Notes: generated from the letters alone by a model not told the origin. Positions 9,722-20,849 are shown, numbered from the stretch's first letter. The stretch is 64,000 nucleotides of DNA from Bactericera cockerelli (GCA_024516035.1 CM044964.1:18915084-18979083), one strand, 5' to 3'. Numbers and translations are program-made.

Positions 9722-9911
9722 CCCTGGAAACTCCCACACTAGCTAGGTACTCCATTTAACCTCAGCCAACCTGAGTGGGGCCGGGAATATCCAGCATCTC
9801 GAGGACTCGAATTCGAATGGTCACCCATCCAAGTCCTAGCCTCGCTGGACGTTGCTTCTCACTTCAGTGACAGAACGAGACCTGGTGTATTCAACGTGCC
9901 ATCGACGCAGA
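9722..9911 (-). mobile_element. 5S-rRNA-derived SINE (minus strand)
   Basis: On the minus strand: a 5S-like head (GGACTTGGATGGGTGACC-type promoter segment), then the shared tail module with CTCAGGTTGGCTGAGGTTAA. The extreme 3' end is missing. Its 5S head is followed at 9912 by a tRNA-SINE insertion site. Confidence 0.85.
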
Positions 9912-10092
9912 GCTGTTTATCAAAAAAAAAAAAGTTATCATATTTGTGTTAATCAGTTTCGTGATATCACAACTACTCCAACTCGCTTTACTAAATCTAC
10001 GCTGAAACCGGGACTTGAACCACCGACCTCCAGGTTACAAGTCCGCCGCCTTATTGATCAAGCTACTGATGCCGGTCGCAGGCTGTTTATCA
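9912..10092 (-). mobile_element. tRNA-derived SINE type 1 with target duplication
   Basis: The insert (9923-10081) is flanked by GCTGTTTATCA (9912-9922, 10082-10092). Minus-strand order: tRNA-like head with A-box-like and B-box GGTTCAAGTCC, a body TTTCAGCGTAGATTTAGTAA, and a conserved end GATTAACACAAATATGATAA followed by T residues. The same family lies at 27173, 38241, 42396, 45319, 51632 and 56630. Confidence 0.85.
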
Positions 10093-10129
10093 TTTATCAT
10101 TATAAGGATTACTCTTATTATTACTATGT

Positions 10130-10245
10130 ATTATTTCCCCCCCCCCTCCCTCTTTCCCCTTCTTTATTTCACCCCCCCTCCCCTCCCTTCTTCCCCTTCT
10201 TTATTTACCCCCATCCCTCCCCGCCCCTTCACTTATTTCACTGCT
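10130..10245. repeat. Pyrimidine C/T-rich tract
   Basis: Repeated TTCCCCTTCTTTATTTCACCCC-like words. The open frames across it are artefacts. Confidence 0.8.
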
Positions 10246-10367
10246 AAGCAAAGGCTGTGGATGATCTAGCTATCTGGTCACGTGGCCCAAAGCGGAGATT
10301 GAGATTCTAATCTGGGCGTGTGCACGCGGGGTAGCTAGTTAACGTTTAGGAAGGGAGGCCGTGGGGG

Positions 10368-10588
10368 GGAGGTGAGGGAGAGAACGAGAAGGTGAGAGAG
10401 AGGAAGAGAGAGAGATAAAGAGGAGGGGAGAGAGGGAGAGAAAAAAGAGAAAGGGAGGGAGAAAAAAGAGTGAGTGAGAGAGAGATAAAGAGAAGGGGAA
10501 AGAGAGAAAATGGTTAGAAGGGACAGAGAGAGAGGTAAGCGAGATAGAGAGAAGGATAAAGAGAGATAATGAGGGGGAGAGAGAAACT
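10368..10588. repeat. (GA)n-rich purine tract
   Basis: GAGAGAGA and GGAGAGAGAAAA words with GATAAAGAG interruptions. Confidence 0.9.
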
Positions 10589-10672
10589 ACTCCAATTTAC
10601 CTCACCCAGCCTGAGTGGGGCCTGCAATCACGTGACTTCGAATTTTCAATCGGCCTCGCAGTCCTGGTTACT
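10589..10672 (-). mobile_element. 5S-SINE fragment (minus strand)
   Basis: The segment with CTCACCCAGCCTGAGTGGGG and CCTCGCAGTCCTGG corresponds to the middle of the 5S-SINE. Confidence 0.6.
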
Positions 10673-10861
10673 TCTTGATACTTGCTTACTTGCGATATCC
10701 TTTAAAGGGGACAAGGCATACTACGGGATGTAAAATCTACAATATAGACCACACTCGTCTATAGTAGCTGTTGTTTCATGGCTAAAAAATTAAAAAGACT
10801 GATCACTGATCTTAAAAAAAATCGTTACGATGCTAATCTATGTCTTATAATAATACTCTTT

Positions 10862-11058
10862 AATGCAGGTAACCACCAGGCGATGTTAATGCTCAAGGCA
10901 TTTTCTACCACCTAACCCTCAGAGTCTTATTACTATGTGGTCAAAAACTCAAATGAACGAGGAAAAATTCATGCACTGGGTGTAATTCGAACCAACGGAT
11001 CCCTACGCTACCTGGATTACCAGACTAGCGCGTTAACCACTTGACTAGCAGTGCATGT
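10862..11058 (-). mobile_element. tRNA-derived SINE type 4 (minus strand)
   Basis: On the minus strand a tRNA-like head (CAAGTGGTTAACGCGCTAGT, with GGTTCGAATTA as B box) precedes a body that includes AGACTCTGAGGGTTAGG. The tail recurs at 50690-50835. Confidence 0.65.
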
Positions 11059-11300
11059 CTTCATTTACACAAGAGCTTGAGGAGCCCAAGGATCTAATAG
11101 TGGTTAGGTATTCGCAGTATTAATTAACAATTAAGTAATTATAATAAATTACCCACTGCAATTACATTCTCGACCAGAGAAACTTTTGTCAAGAGGAGAC
11201 TTACAGTTTGCACACCTGGAGCTGACGGTTTTTTGAGGATTAACAATTGAACGTCAAACTAGTACTTTTTGCCTAACTTCTCTCCATGGCGTACGAGATG
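11059..11300. other. Unassigned spacer
   Basis: Nothing recognisable. Confidence 0.35.
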
Positions 11301-11405
11301 ATTTGATTTGATTTATTTTTTTTTATAACAATTTTAAATTTACAAATACAACATCTCCTAAGCTAACATCAACATTTCTCACAAAATAACACACAACCAC
11401 CTGTA
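11301..11405 (-). mobile_element. Probable LINE 3' end (minus strand)
   Basis: Minus-strand sequence ends in a T-to-A rich 3' UTR and (AATCA)n-like tail, and contains AGCTTAGGAGATGTTGTA, as in other LINE-like ends of this window (compare 26063-26170). Weak evidence. Confidence 0.35.
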
Positions 11406-11424
11406 TCAAAGAACATAAGAAGAA

Positions 11425-11462
11425 GAAAATAAAAAAGGAAGAAGAAGAAGAAGAAAAAAAAT
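11425..11462. repeat. (GAA)n microsatellite
   Basis: GAAGAAGAAGAAG repeats with flanking A-runs. Confidence 0.9.
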
Positions 11463-11968
11463 AATCTTGTATACTGTGTCGTTTTAGGCGTTTTTGCCCA
11501 TGTGGCACCAGTTCTAAAGTATGTATAATAAATATTTTTACGTTCTCTCTCCAAATAACCTATAAGGCTAATACAAAATAACTAAGTTATGGAAACTAAG
11601 TGCGGGATCCCACCTAGTACAACATTTTGTTTCAAGTTCCGCTCGTCCTTTTGAATCAAATGAGATCAAAGTCCACTGACTGAAACATTCCCTAGCAACG
11701 CTTGGAAAAAATTCCGAATTGCCATTCAAAATTTGAGAATAAAACCAAAAACTCTCATCCCTCAGTACTCTCAAGTATAATACAAAGCAGATTCAGTTTA
11801 GCAAAATGTTGTAGTGCAATTCTAGTGTAAACTGTAATTTTCGTTATGTGCAAATTCTGTGTTAGATTAAACATTATTTGTGTTTATACAGGGTGTTCAA
11901 GGTGCTAAGCACAGAATACTTCACCTACCTCAAAAAACCTCAATATTGAAAATTCACTGAATGATTTT
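11463..11968. other. Unassigned spacer with a solitary TACAGGGTG motif
   Basis: No gene is supported. TACAGGGTGTTC near 11889 resembles the termini of the palindromic elements but has no partner nearby. Confidence 0.4.
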
Positions 11969-12205
11969 CATTTAATTCTGGGTTTAACGTCGCTTTCAAC
12001 TGCATGGTCACATCACGACGGGGGTATTACCCTCCATTTGCAGAAAATTCAAAAAACTGCTACGAAAATTAACCTCACTCAGCCTGGGTTTGGCCCGTTG
12101 GGCCGGAATGCGAGCATCAAGAAGTCTTCACCTCGCTGGACGATGCTTAACTTAGGTGATCCGACGAGAACCGGTGCATTCAACGCAACATCGACAATGT
12201 ACATC
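11969..12205 (-). mobile_element. 5S-rRNA-derived SINE, nearly full length (minus strand)
   Basis: Minus-strand order: 5S head (GTTGAATGCACCGG-like, then GTTAAGC), tail module with CCCAGGCTGAGTGAGGTTAA, end with CGTCGTGATGTGACCATG and GACGTTAAACCC. Sequence just beyond the 5S head (CCATCAGGTTTATTA) is shared with the copy at 52649-52870, so the element may have a short extra 5' leader. Confidence 0.85.
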
Positions 12206-12324
12206 CCATCAGGTTTATTATAAGTAGGACTGAGTATGAATATTCCTAAAATGCACAAACTCTATTTATATCATCTCATAAATATTACTTCCGAGAAATT
12301 TCTATAAATTAGAAATCATCAGAA

Positions 12325-12520
12325 GTATTGTATTCTATTTTGTAAAAAAAAATATTTTTTTGCTCCGATTTCAATTTTTTTTTTCATATTTCTGGACGTT
12401 TCATAACCTCCTGAGCAACTTTGGTGTTGTGTCCGTCTTTCGGTCTGTTAAAAATCCTTGTAACGCGCAAATCTCAGAAACTACTCAACGGATTTTTTTT
12501 CTTCATAAAGTTACAGAATA
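12325..12520 (-). repeat. Dispersed GACA-motif repeat, inverted copy
   Basis: Reverse complement of the repeat at 9359-9610: shared CTGGACGTTTCATAACCTCC, GTAACGCGCAAAT and the AATACTTC-like end. Confidence 0.6.
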
Positions 12521-12638
12521 CAACAACGTCTCTAACGAGAGATTCTCAAATATATTTATTTTTATTGGTTGATCATAATACTTACCTAATAATGCGTCCC
12601 TGTAATCAAATGCTTGAAATAGCTCACTGTGTACAATA

Positions 12639-13813
12639 TACAGGGTGATTCAGAAAAGTACCGTCAAACGTTAACCACATATTCTATGGGCTAGTTAAGG
12701 AGGGGTGAACTCTATAAAAGAAAGTGCGCAAATGGATCCTAACGGAGGTACACGCCCCTTAAGGTGTTTTTAAACAATCGAAATTTTCATTTTACGGCTT
12801 ACCTATTTGGGATATCGCAATGTGGTAAAAAAATCACTCTCAATACTAGATAGCACCTTTCTTTTGGCACAAAATTTAACACCATTCCAATGTCAGGGGC
12901 GGTCTCAGGAGGGTCAGATGGTAGAAAAAAGGTTCTAACTTTTTAGTCGTTGCTTGTAATTGAATTTGGTTTTCACCCTATTAAAACGTCTGTCATTGTC
13001 TACAAAAATGGACTTAAATAATTTTTTTCTCAAACCAACACAAACGCTTGAAAATCGAAATTGAATTGCTTAAGCCGAAATAAGATTTACAGCAAATGTT
13101 CCACATGGGCTCCTCTGGCTTCAATGCAGACGTCCATACGCCTTCGAAAAGATTGACGAACACGTTCAAATATTCCAGGTGTATGATACACCATTTTAAC
13201 AAAACTAAACAAAAACAAAATTTCAATACACTCTGCACACGCTGATGACAAATCAAAACTATCAAAAGTCAAGTTTTCAATTGACTCCACTTACATCCAT
13301 TGTTAAATAATGAATTGGCTGAAAATTCTTGTCCTAAAATTGTATGCTAGTTCCATAGGTTTCAAAACTTAATGCGGTTTTAAAATCTTCAATTTCAATT
13401 TTCAAGCTTTTGTGTTAATTTGAGGGAAAAATTATTCAGACCATTTTTGTAGACAATGACATAGGTTTTAAAATGGTGAAAACCAAATTCAATTACAAGC
13501 AACGACTAAAAAGTAAGAACGTTTTTTCTTCCATCTGACCCTCGTCAGACCGCCCCTGAAATTGGAATGCTGTTAAATTGTATGCCAAAAGAAAGGTTTC
13601 ATCTAGTATTGAAAGTGATTTTTTTACCATATCGCGATATCCTAAATAGGTAAGCCGTAAAATGAAAATTTCGATTGTTTAAAAACACCTTAAGGGGCGT
13701 GTACCTCCGTTAGGAAGCATTTGCGCACTTTCTTTTATAGAGTTGACCCCTCCTTAACTAGCCCATAGAATATGTGGTTAACGTTTGACGGTACTTTTCT
13801 GAATCACCCTGTA
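12639..13813. mobile_element. Palindromic mariner-like element with ~380-bp arms
   Basis: The ends TACAGGGTGATTCAGAAAAG / reverse complement open two inverted arms, about 12639-13020 and 13425-13813. With ends drawn at CAGGG/CCCTG, the flank on both sides is TA, the mariner target. The loop carries the C-terminal remnant of a transposase on the minus strand. An internally deleted, foldback derivative. Confidence 0.75.
13087..13290 (-). pseudogene. C-terminal remnant of a mariner/IS630-type transposase
   Basis: In a 67-residue minus-strand frame, residues 40-67 read VRQSFRRRMDVCIEARGAHV and end EHLL. From memory this resembles the C-terminus of insect Tc1/mariner/IS630 DDE transposases, which often end in R-x-x-x-CIE-x-x-G-x-H-x-E-x-L. 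The catalytic DDE core is absent, so it cannot transpose by itself. It lies in the loop of the palindromic element and fits its TA target. Confidence 0.5.
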
Positions 13814-13850
13814 TGTCTATCTATAAATGGTAGTGAGACTACAATTTTAA

Positions 13851-13852
13851 GA

Positions 13853-13888
<36 letters not shown>

Positions 13889-13895
13889 ATAATAA
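13851..13895. repeat. (GA)n then (AAT)n microsatellite
   Basis: GAGAGA repeats about 28 bp long, then AATAATAATAATAA. Confidence 0.95.
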
Positions 13896-14224
13896 TAAGT
13901 TGGTTATCTGATGCTACTAGAACCCGGAGTTGGAATGTTTATTGCAAATATCTCAAACAATGTAATCCCAATAAGAGGGAACAAGGAAATTCTTTTAATA
14001 TGTTAATTGTGCAAGAAAGTGCAGACCCTATAGGTACAATGTATAGAAGCATAATCACAGAACAAACATAGGTACATGGGTCACAACAACAAATACATAA
14101 ATATGATGAGGTCCAAGATTGTAAGTATGTAAGTACTTGTATGGATCTATCAATATAAAACAAGCTTTTAAGTGTTAAATGAACGATATAGATATTGACC
14201 TTTTCCCTATTGGTAAGTACGTTT
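13896..14224. other. Unassigned spacer
   Basis: Overlapping open frames (13772-14071 plus, 13939-14163 minus) have no recognisable domain. Confidence 0.3.
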
Positions 14225-14228
14225 TTGA

Positions 14229-14313
14229 TTGTAAGTCTGGCTGGGGGACTATAAACAGGGAGTAGACCAGCAGTCCGGCTGGGGAACTATAAACAGGGAG
14301 TAGACCAGCATTG
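14229..14313. repeat. 43-bp tandem duplication
   Basis: Two copies of a unit containing GGCTGGGGGACTATAAACAG and GAGTAGACCAGCA. Confidence 0.85.
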
Positions 14314-14977
14314 GCTTGGTTCTGGGTACCCTTGTCAATTATTAGCCTCCTTGTAAAGTTAGTGGTAGAAGTGCTGAGTCATTCCTCCACTCTCTGTCTA
14401 ACATCGTTCACGATGACGGCACCCAATGATGATGATGAAGTATGGTTATCAGTGCCATCACTGCCATCCATATGTCAGGCCAAAAAACAATAATACAAAT
14501 CCTTAGCACACTTAACATTGTTGGTTTTAGAAAGAGCTTCCAAACGTCAAATAGGGGAAAATGCAAAGCGAAAGAAAAAGAAAAATGTTCTCAAATACAA
14601 ATTAGAATAACAGGTAAGTTTTTTTTTTGGGCAGTGGACCAAAATAAGTTCAAACATCCACTTTTTATTTTTGAAATTGAGTTAATTGAGTACTATAGGT
14701 AACAGGTAGTTTAATGATTGGGAAAATATATAGTTACCTAAATTGGCTATAGCTATGAAAGTATACAAGATTTATGTATTCTCTCTTCTAGCGCACTATA
14801 CCTATAATATACATACGTGAGAAAACCAACTTGTAATTGGTAACAGCGTTTACGAAGTGTGTTCCTGGCTAACAATGCTAACATCTATATCTCAGTGCCT
14901 ATTACCTGTTTACTTCCGAAAATTTTCTAATAATTAGGAATCAGAAATATTTTTTTTTATTTCATAGGTATTAATTG
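14314..14977. other. Unassigned spacer
   Basis: No recognisable gene or repeat. The short open frames lack domain signatures. Confidence 0.3.
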
Positions 14978-15145
14978 TGCCCCGGAACCGCTTCTGCATT
15001 ACTTCAGAGCACTTTACTTTTACATCCATGCCATTCCGGACACGGAGAAACTCGTTCAGAATTTTGCGCGTCGGCCGGGGTTCGAACCCGCAACCTCCAG
15101 GTCAGTAACCAATGCTCTTAACCACTGAGCCACGGAGGTCGGCTG
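14978..15145 (-). mobile_element. tRNA-derived SINE type 3 (minus strand)
   Basis: The minus-strand head has GTGGCTCAGTGGTTAAGAGC (A box) and GGGTTCGAACCC (B box), followed by a body with GTGTCCGGAATGGCATGGAT. It could fold as a tRNA, but the conserved long body marks it as a SINE. Confidence 0.7.
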
Positions 15146-15590
15146 ATTGTTACCTATAACTTACAAAAGCGTCATCTTGCTCTCAGGTTCAAAATTTGTT
15201 CAGAAAATTGGTACGGGACACAAGAAACTGAATGAATTGGTTCCGCTGTTTTAGATTTACGACATGGCAACACGGCTCTGGTTTTCGAAACAGGAGTTGT
15301 ATGGTAAATAATTTATAAATTATAATGTTATACCGGTCTAGAACATACCTACTACTGGGTAAAGTCCTGGTGATGATAAGTAGACCCAGAATTCCATTGG
15401 AAGGGCGGCGCAGTTTTCATTGTAAGGTTTTTACTTTCGAAATAATTTGAAGATAGAAAACACTTGGCTTATTTCGATGTTTATTTGTTTTACCAAGAGT
15501 TTGTGTAATTATAAGTTTTTCCTAAGAACTTATATAATACATTTTTACTTTCCTTATCCTATAATATTTTTTGATGATTCTTAGCCAGCC
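15146..15590. other. Unassigned spacer
   Basis: Nothing recognisable. Confidence 0.3.
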
Positions 15591-15792
15591 TTTAACGAGG
15601 TTAGGACTTGAACGGGTTACAATTCAATTACGAACCCTCGTTTTTCTGGCTATTTTGTGGCACCATCACTCAGGCTGGTTGAGGTTAATTTCAGTAGCTG
15701 GTTTGTGAGTTCCCAGCAAACGGAGAGTAAAACCCCGTTTGTGATATGACCATGCAGTTGAAAGTGACGTTGAGCCCATATAAAAAAAAGGT
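15591..15792 (+). mobile_element. 5S-SINE, diverged (plus strand)
   Basis: Starts inside the 5S head (AACGAGGTTAGGACTTGAA), followed by CTCAGGCTGGTTGAGGTTAA, TTTGTGAGTT and the end ATATGACCATGCAGTTGAAA plus an A-rich tail. Confidence 0.75.
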
Positions 15793-15802
15793 TGTCGTCT
15801 CA

Positions 15803-15985
15803 CAGCCTTTTTATTTTATAGCAATGAAACAGGAGCTACTGTAGACGCTTGTGGTCTGTATTGTAGCCTACCCATTCCGTAGTAAACCTTCATCTGATGG
15901 CCGAGAAGTGACACAATACCTACTCCCTATTTAGGTACCTACTTGGGTCAACACGAACCCACAGGAAGGTGTCCCTTACGAACAA
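15803..15985 (+). repeat. Secreted-peptide-like exon repeat (family 1), copy 1
   Basis: T-rich tract plus TTATAG (acceptor-like), then ATG at 15824. The frame reads MKQELL, an in-frame TAG, then LVVC-VA and SDGREVTQY. The homologous copy at 52975-53165 has Trp in place of the stop. Further stops make this copy non-coding. Confidence 0.6.
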
Positions 15986-16178
15986 CTATAACCAATAACC
16001 ATTTTTTAAAAATACAATTTTTTTGTCAGCACTGGAGTTCTAAAAAAATTCATTATAAAAATGCAAAACCTACGGCCACATTATGAAACATGTTTAAAAT
16101 TAAGCTATGCCTGACACGCCTTCAAGTCAGGAGTTCAAACCAAATCACAGCGCCCTATAGCCCGAGTTAAGGCATAGT
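15986..16178. other. Unassigned spacer
   Basis: Nothing recognisable. Confidence 0.3.
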
Positions 16179-16405
16179 AATAATAATAATATAATATCGC
16201 CTTATTTATACTGCCCGATTAAGACTATTAAAGTCCCATTATTCCAGCAGAAAGCCCAAGACAATGCCAAGACATATTATTATGTGGTAAAAATCCCAAA
16301 TGGGAGGATAACTTGTCATGTCCCGGCTGGGTTTCGAACCCACGACCTCTGGAACCTGTGGATTCACAGAGTGCCGCCTTTATACCACTGAGCTACCGGG
16401 ACAGA
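16179..16405 (-). mobile_element. tRNA-derived SINE type 2, full length (minus strand)
   Basis: Minus-strand order: TCCCGGTAGCTCAGTGGT head, B box GGGTTCGAAACC, a body with GGGATTTTTACCACATAATA and AATAATGGGACTT, and a tail of GGCGATATTATATTATTATT type. Confidence 0.85.
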
Positions 16406-16680
16406 CCGGGAAATCCGGGAATATAATTCAGGTCCAAGAGCCGCACCTAAATGTATTCAATTTGGAAACAGAATCGCGTAGGCAGCCCAAAATGTAACGC
16501 ACGCTATGGGCTGTGGAGATCACGGGGTCACAATTAAAGCTATAGGACACCACTATTTGTCTGTCCGAAACTCCAAGACAAAATAATTAATTTAGGACAA
16601 ATACCAGTGTTGCTTAACCTGTTGCAGACTTCCAGATCTGTATCTTCAACATCAGCAACACAACCATTATCAAATTTATC
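16406..16680. other. Unassigned spacer
   Basis: Nothing recognisable. Confidence 0.3.
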
Positions 16681-16785
16681 ATAAGCCGTCGTCACGTCGA
16701 TGGCACGATGAACACTCCATTTCTCGTTCTGTCACTGAAGTTAGCAACGTCCTGCTAGGTTAGAACTTGGATGGGTGCATGACAA
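16681..16785 (+). mobile_element. 5S-SINE head fragment (plus strand)
   Basis: Diverged 5S-like sequence (GTCGATGGCACGATGAA, GAAGTTAGCAACGTC, ACTTGGATGGGTG) without the tail module. Confidence 0.65.
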
Positions 16786-17328
16786 ATAAAATGATGCATA
16801 TACACATTACCCACACCTGCATTATACCTACCTACTTTTAGAATTTTTAACTTTTTACAAATGGGAATTTTTCCACATATCTGGATAAATGAGACAAAAA
16901 AGTCCTATTAGTAAAAACTTAGAAACGAAATAATCTATTCAAATCTAATTTGGATAAAATATAGTTATACCTACTTAATAGGTAGGTTATACATTATGGT
17001 ACATTTATTATTGTATACATATTAATACTCTTTTCCCGTTTATACTCGCTGACCAATGTATCTTGAGTCTCCTCAAGCCTTATACCTAAATAATCATATT
17101 ATATATTATGTCTTAGTATGTAGCTATCACAAGTTGGGGCTCCAAACCACCTCCCCAGGTAAGTAAGAAACAGTTCTTGTCTCTGAAGTCCTGCTGTGCT
17201 GAAATAGCCCCTCATTTGTCATCGCGCTCCTAAAGTCAGAACTCAATATGACCGAACCGCGGCTGTAAAATTATAATATAGGCAAATAGAGAGTTGTCAT
17301 CATTACTATACATATAATTTATTATAAT
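16786..17328. other. AT-rich spacer
   Basis: No gene or clear repeat. Several TAGGTA words. Confidence 0.3.
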
Positions 17329-17495
17329 ACAGTCCAACCTGGATATAAGAAAACTCAAGAAACCTGAAAGAAAGTCTCTTTTATCCAGGTTTCTCCTAAA
17401 TCCAGGTTTCCCTTATAAAGAGGTTATTTTCCCTCCTTTTGACCTGGGAATTTTTCTCTTATATTCAGTTCTCTTATATCCAGGTCCGACTTTTT
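17329..17495. mobile_element. Short inverted-repeat element, possible pogo/Tc1-like relic
   Basis: ACAGTCCAACCTGGATATAA at the left is matched in reverse by CTCTTATATCCAGGT at 17475-17490, with internal repeats of the same word. Resembles the ends of pogo-like elements, but no clear TA duplication was found. Confidence 0.35.
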
Positions 17496-17604
17496 TTTCA
17501 AAAATTTTCTTGCGATAGCTTGGCACTTGCCACGTACAATATGATCTGGAACTCTCATCATCTTGGGAGCTTGTTTTGTCTTAATTTCTCTTTAACATCT
17601 ACAA

Positions 17605-17802
17605 TTCTAGATCATTCAAGACCCTACATTCACTGGAAATTCGCCAGCTACTTACATGTACCTCACTCAGATTGGTCGAGAATTGTCAGTATCACGATAG
17701 TTGGGATTTGAATGGTCATCCTCATCACCTATCCAAGTCCTAGCATCGCTCAAATTCAGTGAATGAAAGAGAACTTGTTGTATTCAATTACACTCCTATC
17801 AA
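17605..17802 (-). mobile_element. 5S-SINE, strongly diverged (minus strand)
   Basis: ACCTCACTCAGATTGG, TTTGAATGGTCATC, CCTATCCAAGTCCTAGC and TGTATTCAAT occur in the order expected for a minus-strand 5S-SINE. Confidence 0.55.
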
Positions 17803-18347
17803 TTACAGTTCAATTACGACGCTAACATCTAATGTGCTTTGATATGAATTTATAATTTAATACTACTTGTTTCCTTGGTTATAGAATTCTTCTTGATATT
17901 AGAAATCTAGATGGTCCTTGTCATTCCTTTTCTTTACTTTTCCCTAGACTTTACTGATTTATCCAGAAACTCCGTCTACCCTTAAATAAAACCTTTATGT
18001 GTTTCCCTCCATTTTATTTCAATAAAATTGGTTTTAATTACTATTTTATAAGATAGGACCCTGGTCGATAAATAAATATGACCAAAGCCAGACATGAACC
18101 AAACTCCTGTAATAAATAATCCATTCAGCTACTAGTAGGCTATGTGATGACAGACGTTGGCTACCTAATTAAGAGCATAGCGGGCCTTCCATCCTTCGAA
18201 ATATTTGTGTCTCATCCATTATAAACATGTTGACCCTCTGGACGTTATAATTAAATGAAGATTTATAAACTGTACTGGGAAGGATGAAGGATTCTTGTAA
18301 AAGTTGTTATTAAATCATAGAATCTATTATGTTATGTTTTTGCAGGT
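17803..18347. other. Unassigned spacer
   Basis: No gene or repeat recognised. Confidence 0.3.
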
Positions 18348-18525
18348 TAAAGGCCCTTTCAACTGCTTAGACCATAATATCAAGGTGGTGGTTTCACGTT
18401 CCAGTAGCAAGAAACTTAACAACCAGCGACCCTATAAACCTCACCCAGCCTGTTATGAATGTCTTCATTGTAGAAGAAGAACTGGTGACATCAACGATGG
18501 CTTGTTATGTACTCTTGTAAGGGCA
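18348..18525 (-). mobile_element. 5S-SINE, strongly diverged (minus strand)
   Basis: CTTTCAACTGC, AAACCTCACCCAGCCTG and AACTGGTGACATCAACGATGG match the tail, middle and head of the family in minus-strand order. The open frame across it is therefore not a gene. Confidence 0.5.
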
Positions 18526-19425
18526 CTATAAACAGGGTTTCTGGACTGTCAAAACACACAATTGTTTTATTTTGAAGGCCTTTTTGACTCTTTTTGAAGA
18601 AGTCAGTTTCTAAGGCTGGTTAAAAATAAGTGATGTTAGTGATGAACACTTTTCTTCTACTCAAGGTAGCTTAAACGACAAAAGGAAAAGAAGATAAAAG
18701 AATAACATCTGTGGTCAATGTGTCGCATCGGTCTGATATTCTAGAAGTCGAGGGTTTGATACCTCCCAATTGCACATAACATGAAATCCCATCAAATCAA
18801 ATGCATAACTATATATATTTAGTACTTGGCCTTTTTTGTGTTCTGAGTGAATTATTACTCATTATCTTTTATTTTATATTTTTAATAATATCTTTATCTC
18901 TTTATCAATATCAGAAACACATTCCAGGTTACTTTTGTAATTTTCTTATTGAAAATACCTTTTTAAACAAAGCAATCAAACGATGTGTATCTCCAAAGAC
19001 AAAGTCCTAATAAAGATCAGCAATGAAGATCTCTGCGTGTTTTATTAATTCTCTCAAATTTCAGTCATTCAACATCTTCATCTCATCGGAATTGGAAAGA
19101 TCTATGATATCTTCACTTGTTGATGTCTTCACTTGTTTACAAGATATTTATGTGGGCTCCAAACCTACAGCCAGATCCCATGGGGCGCTCCTCGTTGGAC
19201 CTTCGCATTTCGTCAGCGCAGTGGGCTACTGTGTTTGGGGTATAATTAATTCCCAACTAATAGATTTAAAAAGGATAAAGAACTGATGTTTGAGTAAGGA
19301 AGATAATTATCGTGATGTTTTGTAGCTAATAGATCAAGGAGAGGAATAAGAAAATTAGAGGTAATAAATAAGATGCTTGGATTCTGTTTGTGCTGGACTC
19401 TCGGGGTGCGTTTAGTCGCCTACTG
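18526..19425. other. Unassigned spacer
   Basis: Two short open frames (18801-19010, hydrophobic; 19023-19286) lack recognisable domains. A tRNA-like stretch near 18712-18775 (GAGGGTTTGATACC) may be a SINE relic. Confidence 0.3.
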
Positions 19426-19426
19426 G

Positions 19427-19462
19427 TTTTTTTTTTTTTTTTTCTTCTTCTTCTTCTTCTTT
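19427..19462. repeat. Poly-T and (CTT)n microsatellite
   Basis: About 19 T residues then CTTCTTCTTCTTCTTCTT. Confidence 0.9.
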
Positions 19463-19984
19463 TTTGGTTGAAATCTTAATTAATTTACTAACCTGAGAGA
19501 GTCTTATTGGAATTTTAGAAGCATGGGCTAGTTCCTAGGACATGAACATATAAGCCGTATTTTTCATTCTAACCAAAGTTAACCAAACGGGAATAAAATG
19601 AACCAAACTGGAAGCAAGTCATTTTTCTTATGGAAGAGGAAAAATTTCCTCTTCCAAAGTTAACCAAAATGGAAGTATAAAATTCTTGCTTCCAGTTTTT
19701 TTATAGGTTCAGTCCATTGTTTATCTTTAAAAGTACCGAAACGCATTTTTCTTTTATGAATGTGGTGAAGTTGACCTTGGAATAAAATGGAAATATCGAA
19801 CCTGGAATTTTTTTTTAATCCAAAAGAAAAATAGGCCTATAGTAAGTTTAAGACATACGAGTACATGTAAGTGTTATGAATGTATAGGCTGCCACTTTTT
19901 GTATACTTTCATAAGAGAAAAAGATTTGGGAACTTCCATAACAGAAGGTACGGTGACTCAATTTCCGTTAAGGTGGTAAGACTT
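19463..19984. other. Unassigned spacer with AACCAAA(A/C)GGAA words
   Basis: Loosely repeated motifs of the type GTTAACCAAACGGGAA between about 19570 and 19700. No gene. Confidence 0.35.
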
Positions 19985-20205
19985 ACCACTAATATGAAAA
20001 CCTTGCTTGTAAATAAATAAATGTGCTTTTTGTGTTATTATATCACAATTTTAGTGGGTAGAGCAGAATTATAGGACTTTCCAAATCTTAAATATCCAAA
20101 TATCTTATTTTCGCCTATAATTCCGCCACTGGTTGCTGCTAACATTGAAGCAGCTACTCATTTTTCCTCACGAGGTATGAGTGGACCCCGCCAATACACC
20201 TTCAT
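19985..20205 (-). mobile_element. SINE type 5 (minus strand), 5' truncated
   Basis: Reverse complement of the body and tail of the element at 50905-51180: shared CCTCGTGAGGAAAAATGAGT, GGCGGAATTATAGGC and the end with CACAAAAA(TT)GTGATATAAT. The tRNA head is missing. Confidence 0.7.
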
Positions 20206-20289
20206 TATTATTCCAATATTAATTCAGTAGATATGTACATTTGTACAACATTGTAGTATTTATATCTATGTATGTAAATCCAAGCTTAA

Positions 20290-20430
20290 CATAATTAAAA
20301 TTCCTTGTCATAAAAACGAGTCTTTCGAAGGCAAACGCATGCATGTAGGAAAGTGCATGGTTGTATTCATCACTCAGTTTTCCTCACGAGGGCGGAATAA
20401 ATTAAGCCCCGCTACACCGCCTTAACATAT
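20290..20430 (-). mobile_element. SINE type 5-related fragment
   Basis: CACTCAGTTTTCCTCACGAG followed by GGGCGGAATAAATTAAGCCC resembles the middle of SINE type 5. Diverged. Confidence 0.35.
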
Positions 20431-20597
20431 TTATAATGTCATACTTATTACGGATATTATCCTGAACGAAAAGATATTAAAAGTTCAGTATGAAGGGGTA
20501 AGTAACATCTCAATTTGAATATGTTACTGCCCATGTGATTTACATATTGAGTCAGAGTGTAATCGTTCAGTGTGGGATTACTCTTTTGAATATGTAG

Positions 20598-20663
20598 ATG
20601 AGAGAGAGAGAGATAGGGAGAGAGAGAGAGAGATAGGGAGAGAGAGAGAGAGAGAGAGAGAGA
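20598..20663. repeat. (GA)n microsatellite with GATAGGGA interruptions
   Basis: GAGAGA runs separated by ATAGGGAGAG. The purine-rich flank continues to about 20780. Confidence 0.9.
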
Positions 20664-20849
20664 CTTAGGCTAAGAGAGATAAAGATATGGATGGGGGCAG
20701 AAAAAGAGGGAAATAGGGAGAAAAAGAAAAAGGAATAAAGAAAACAAGAGGAAGAGACAGAGAGAAGAAGGGGATGTGAGAAAATAAAGGCTAATCCACA
20801 TATTTGGAGGAAGAAAAAGGAGTGTAGAAACTGAGAATATTCAAACAAT

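Noticed and set aside
18304..18531. 75-residue plus-strand frame with a Cys-x-x-Cys-like end
   Set aside because: Falls on a degenerate minus-strand 5S-SINE.
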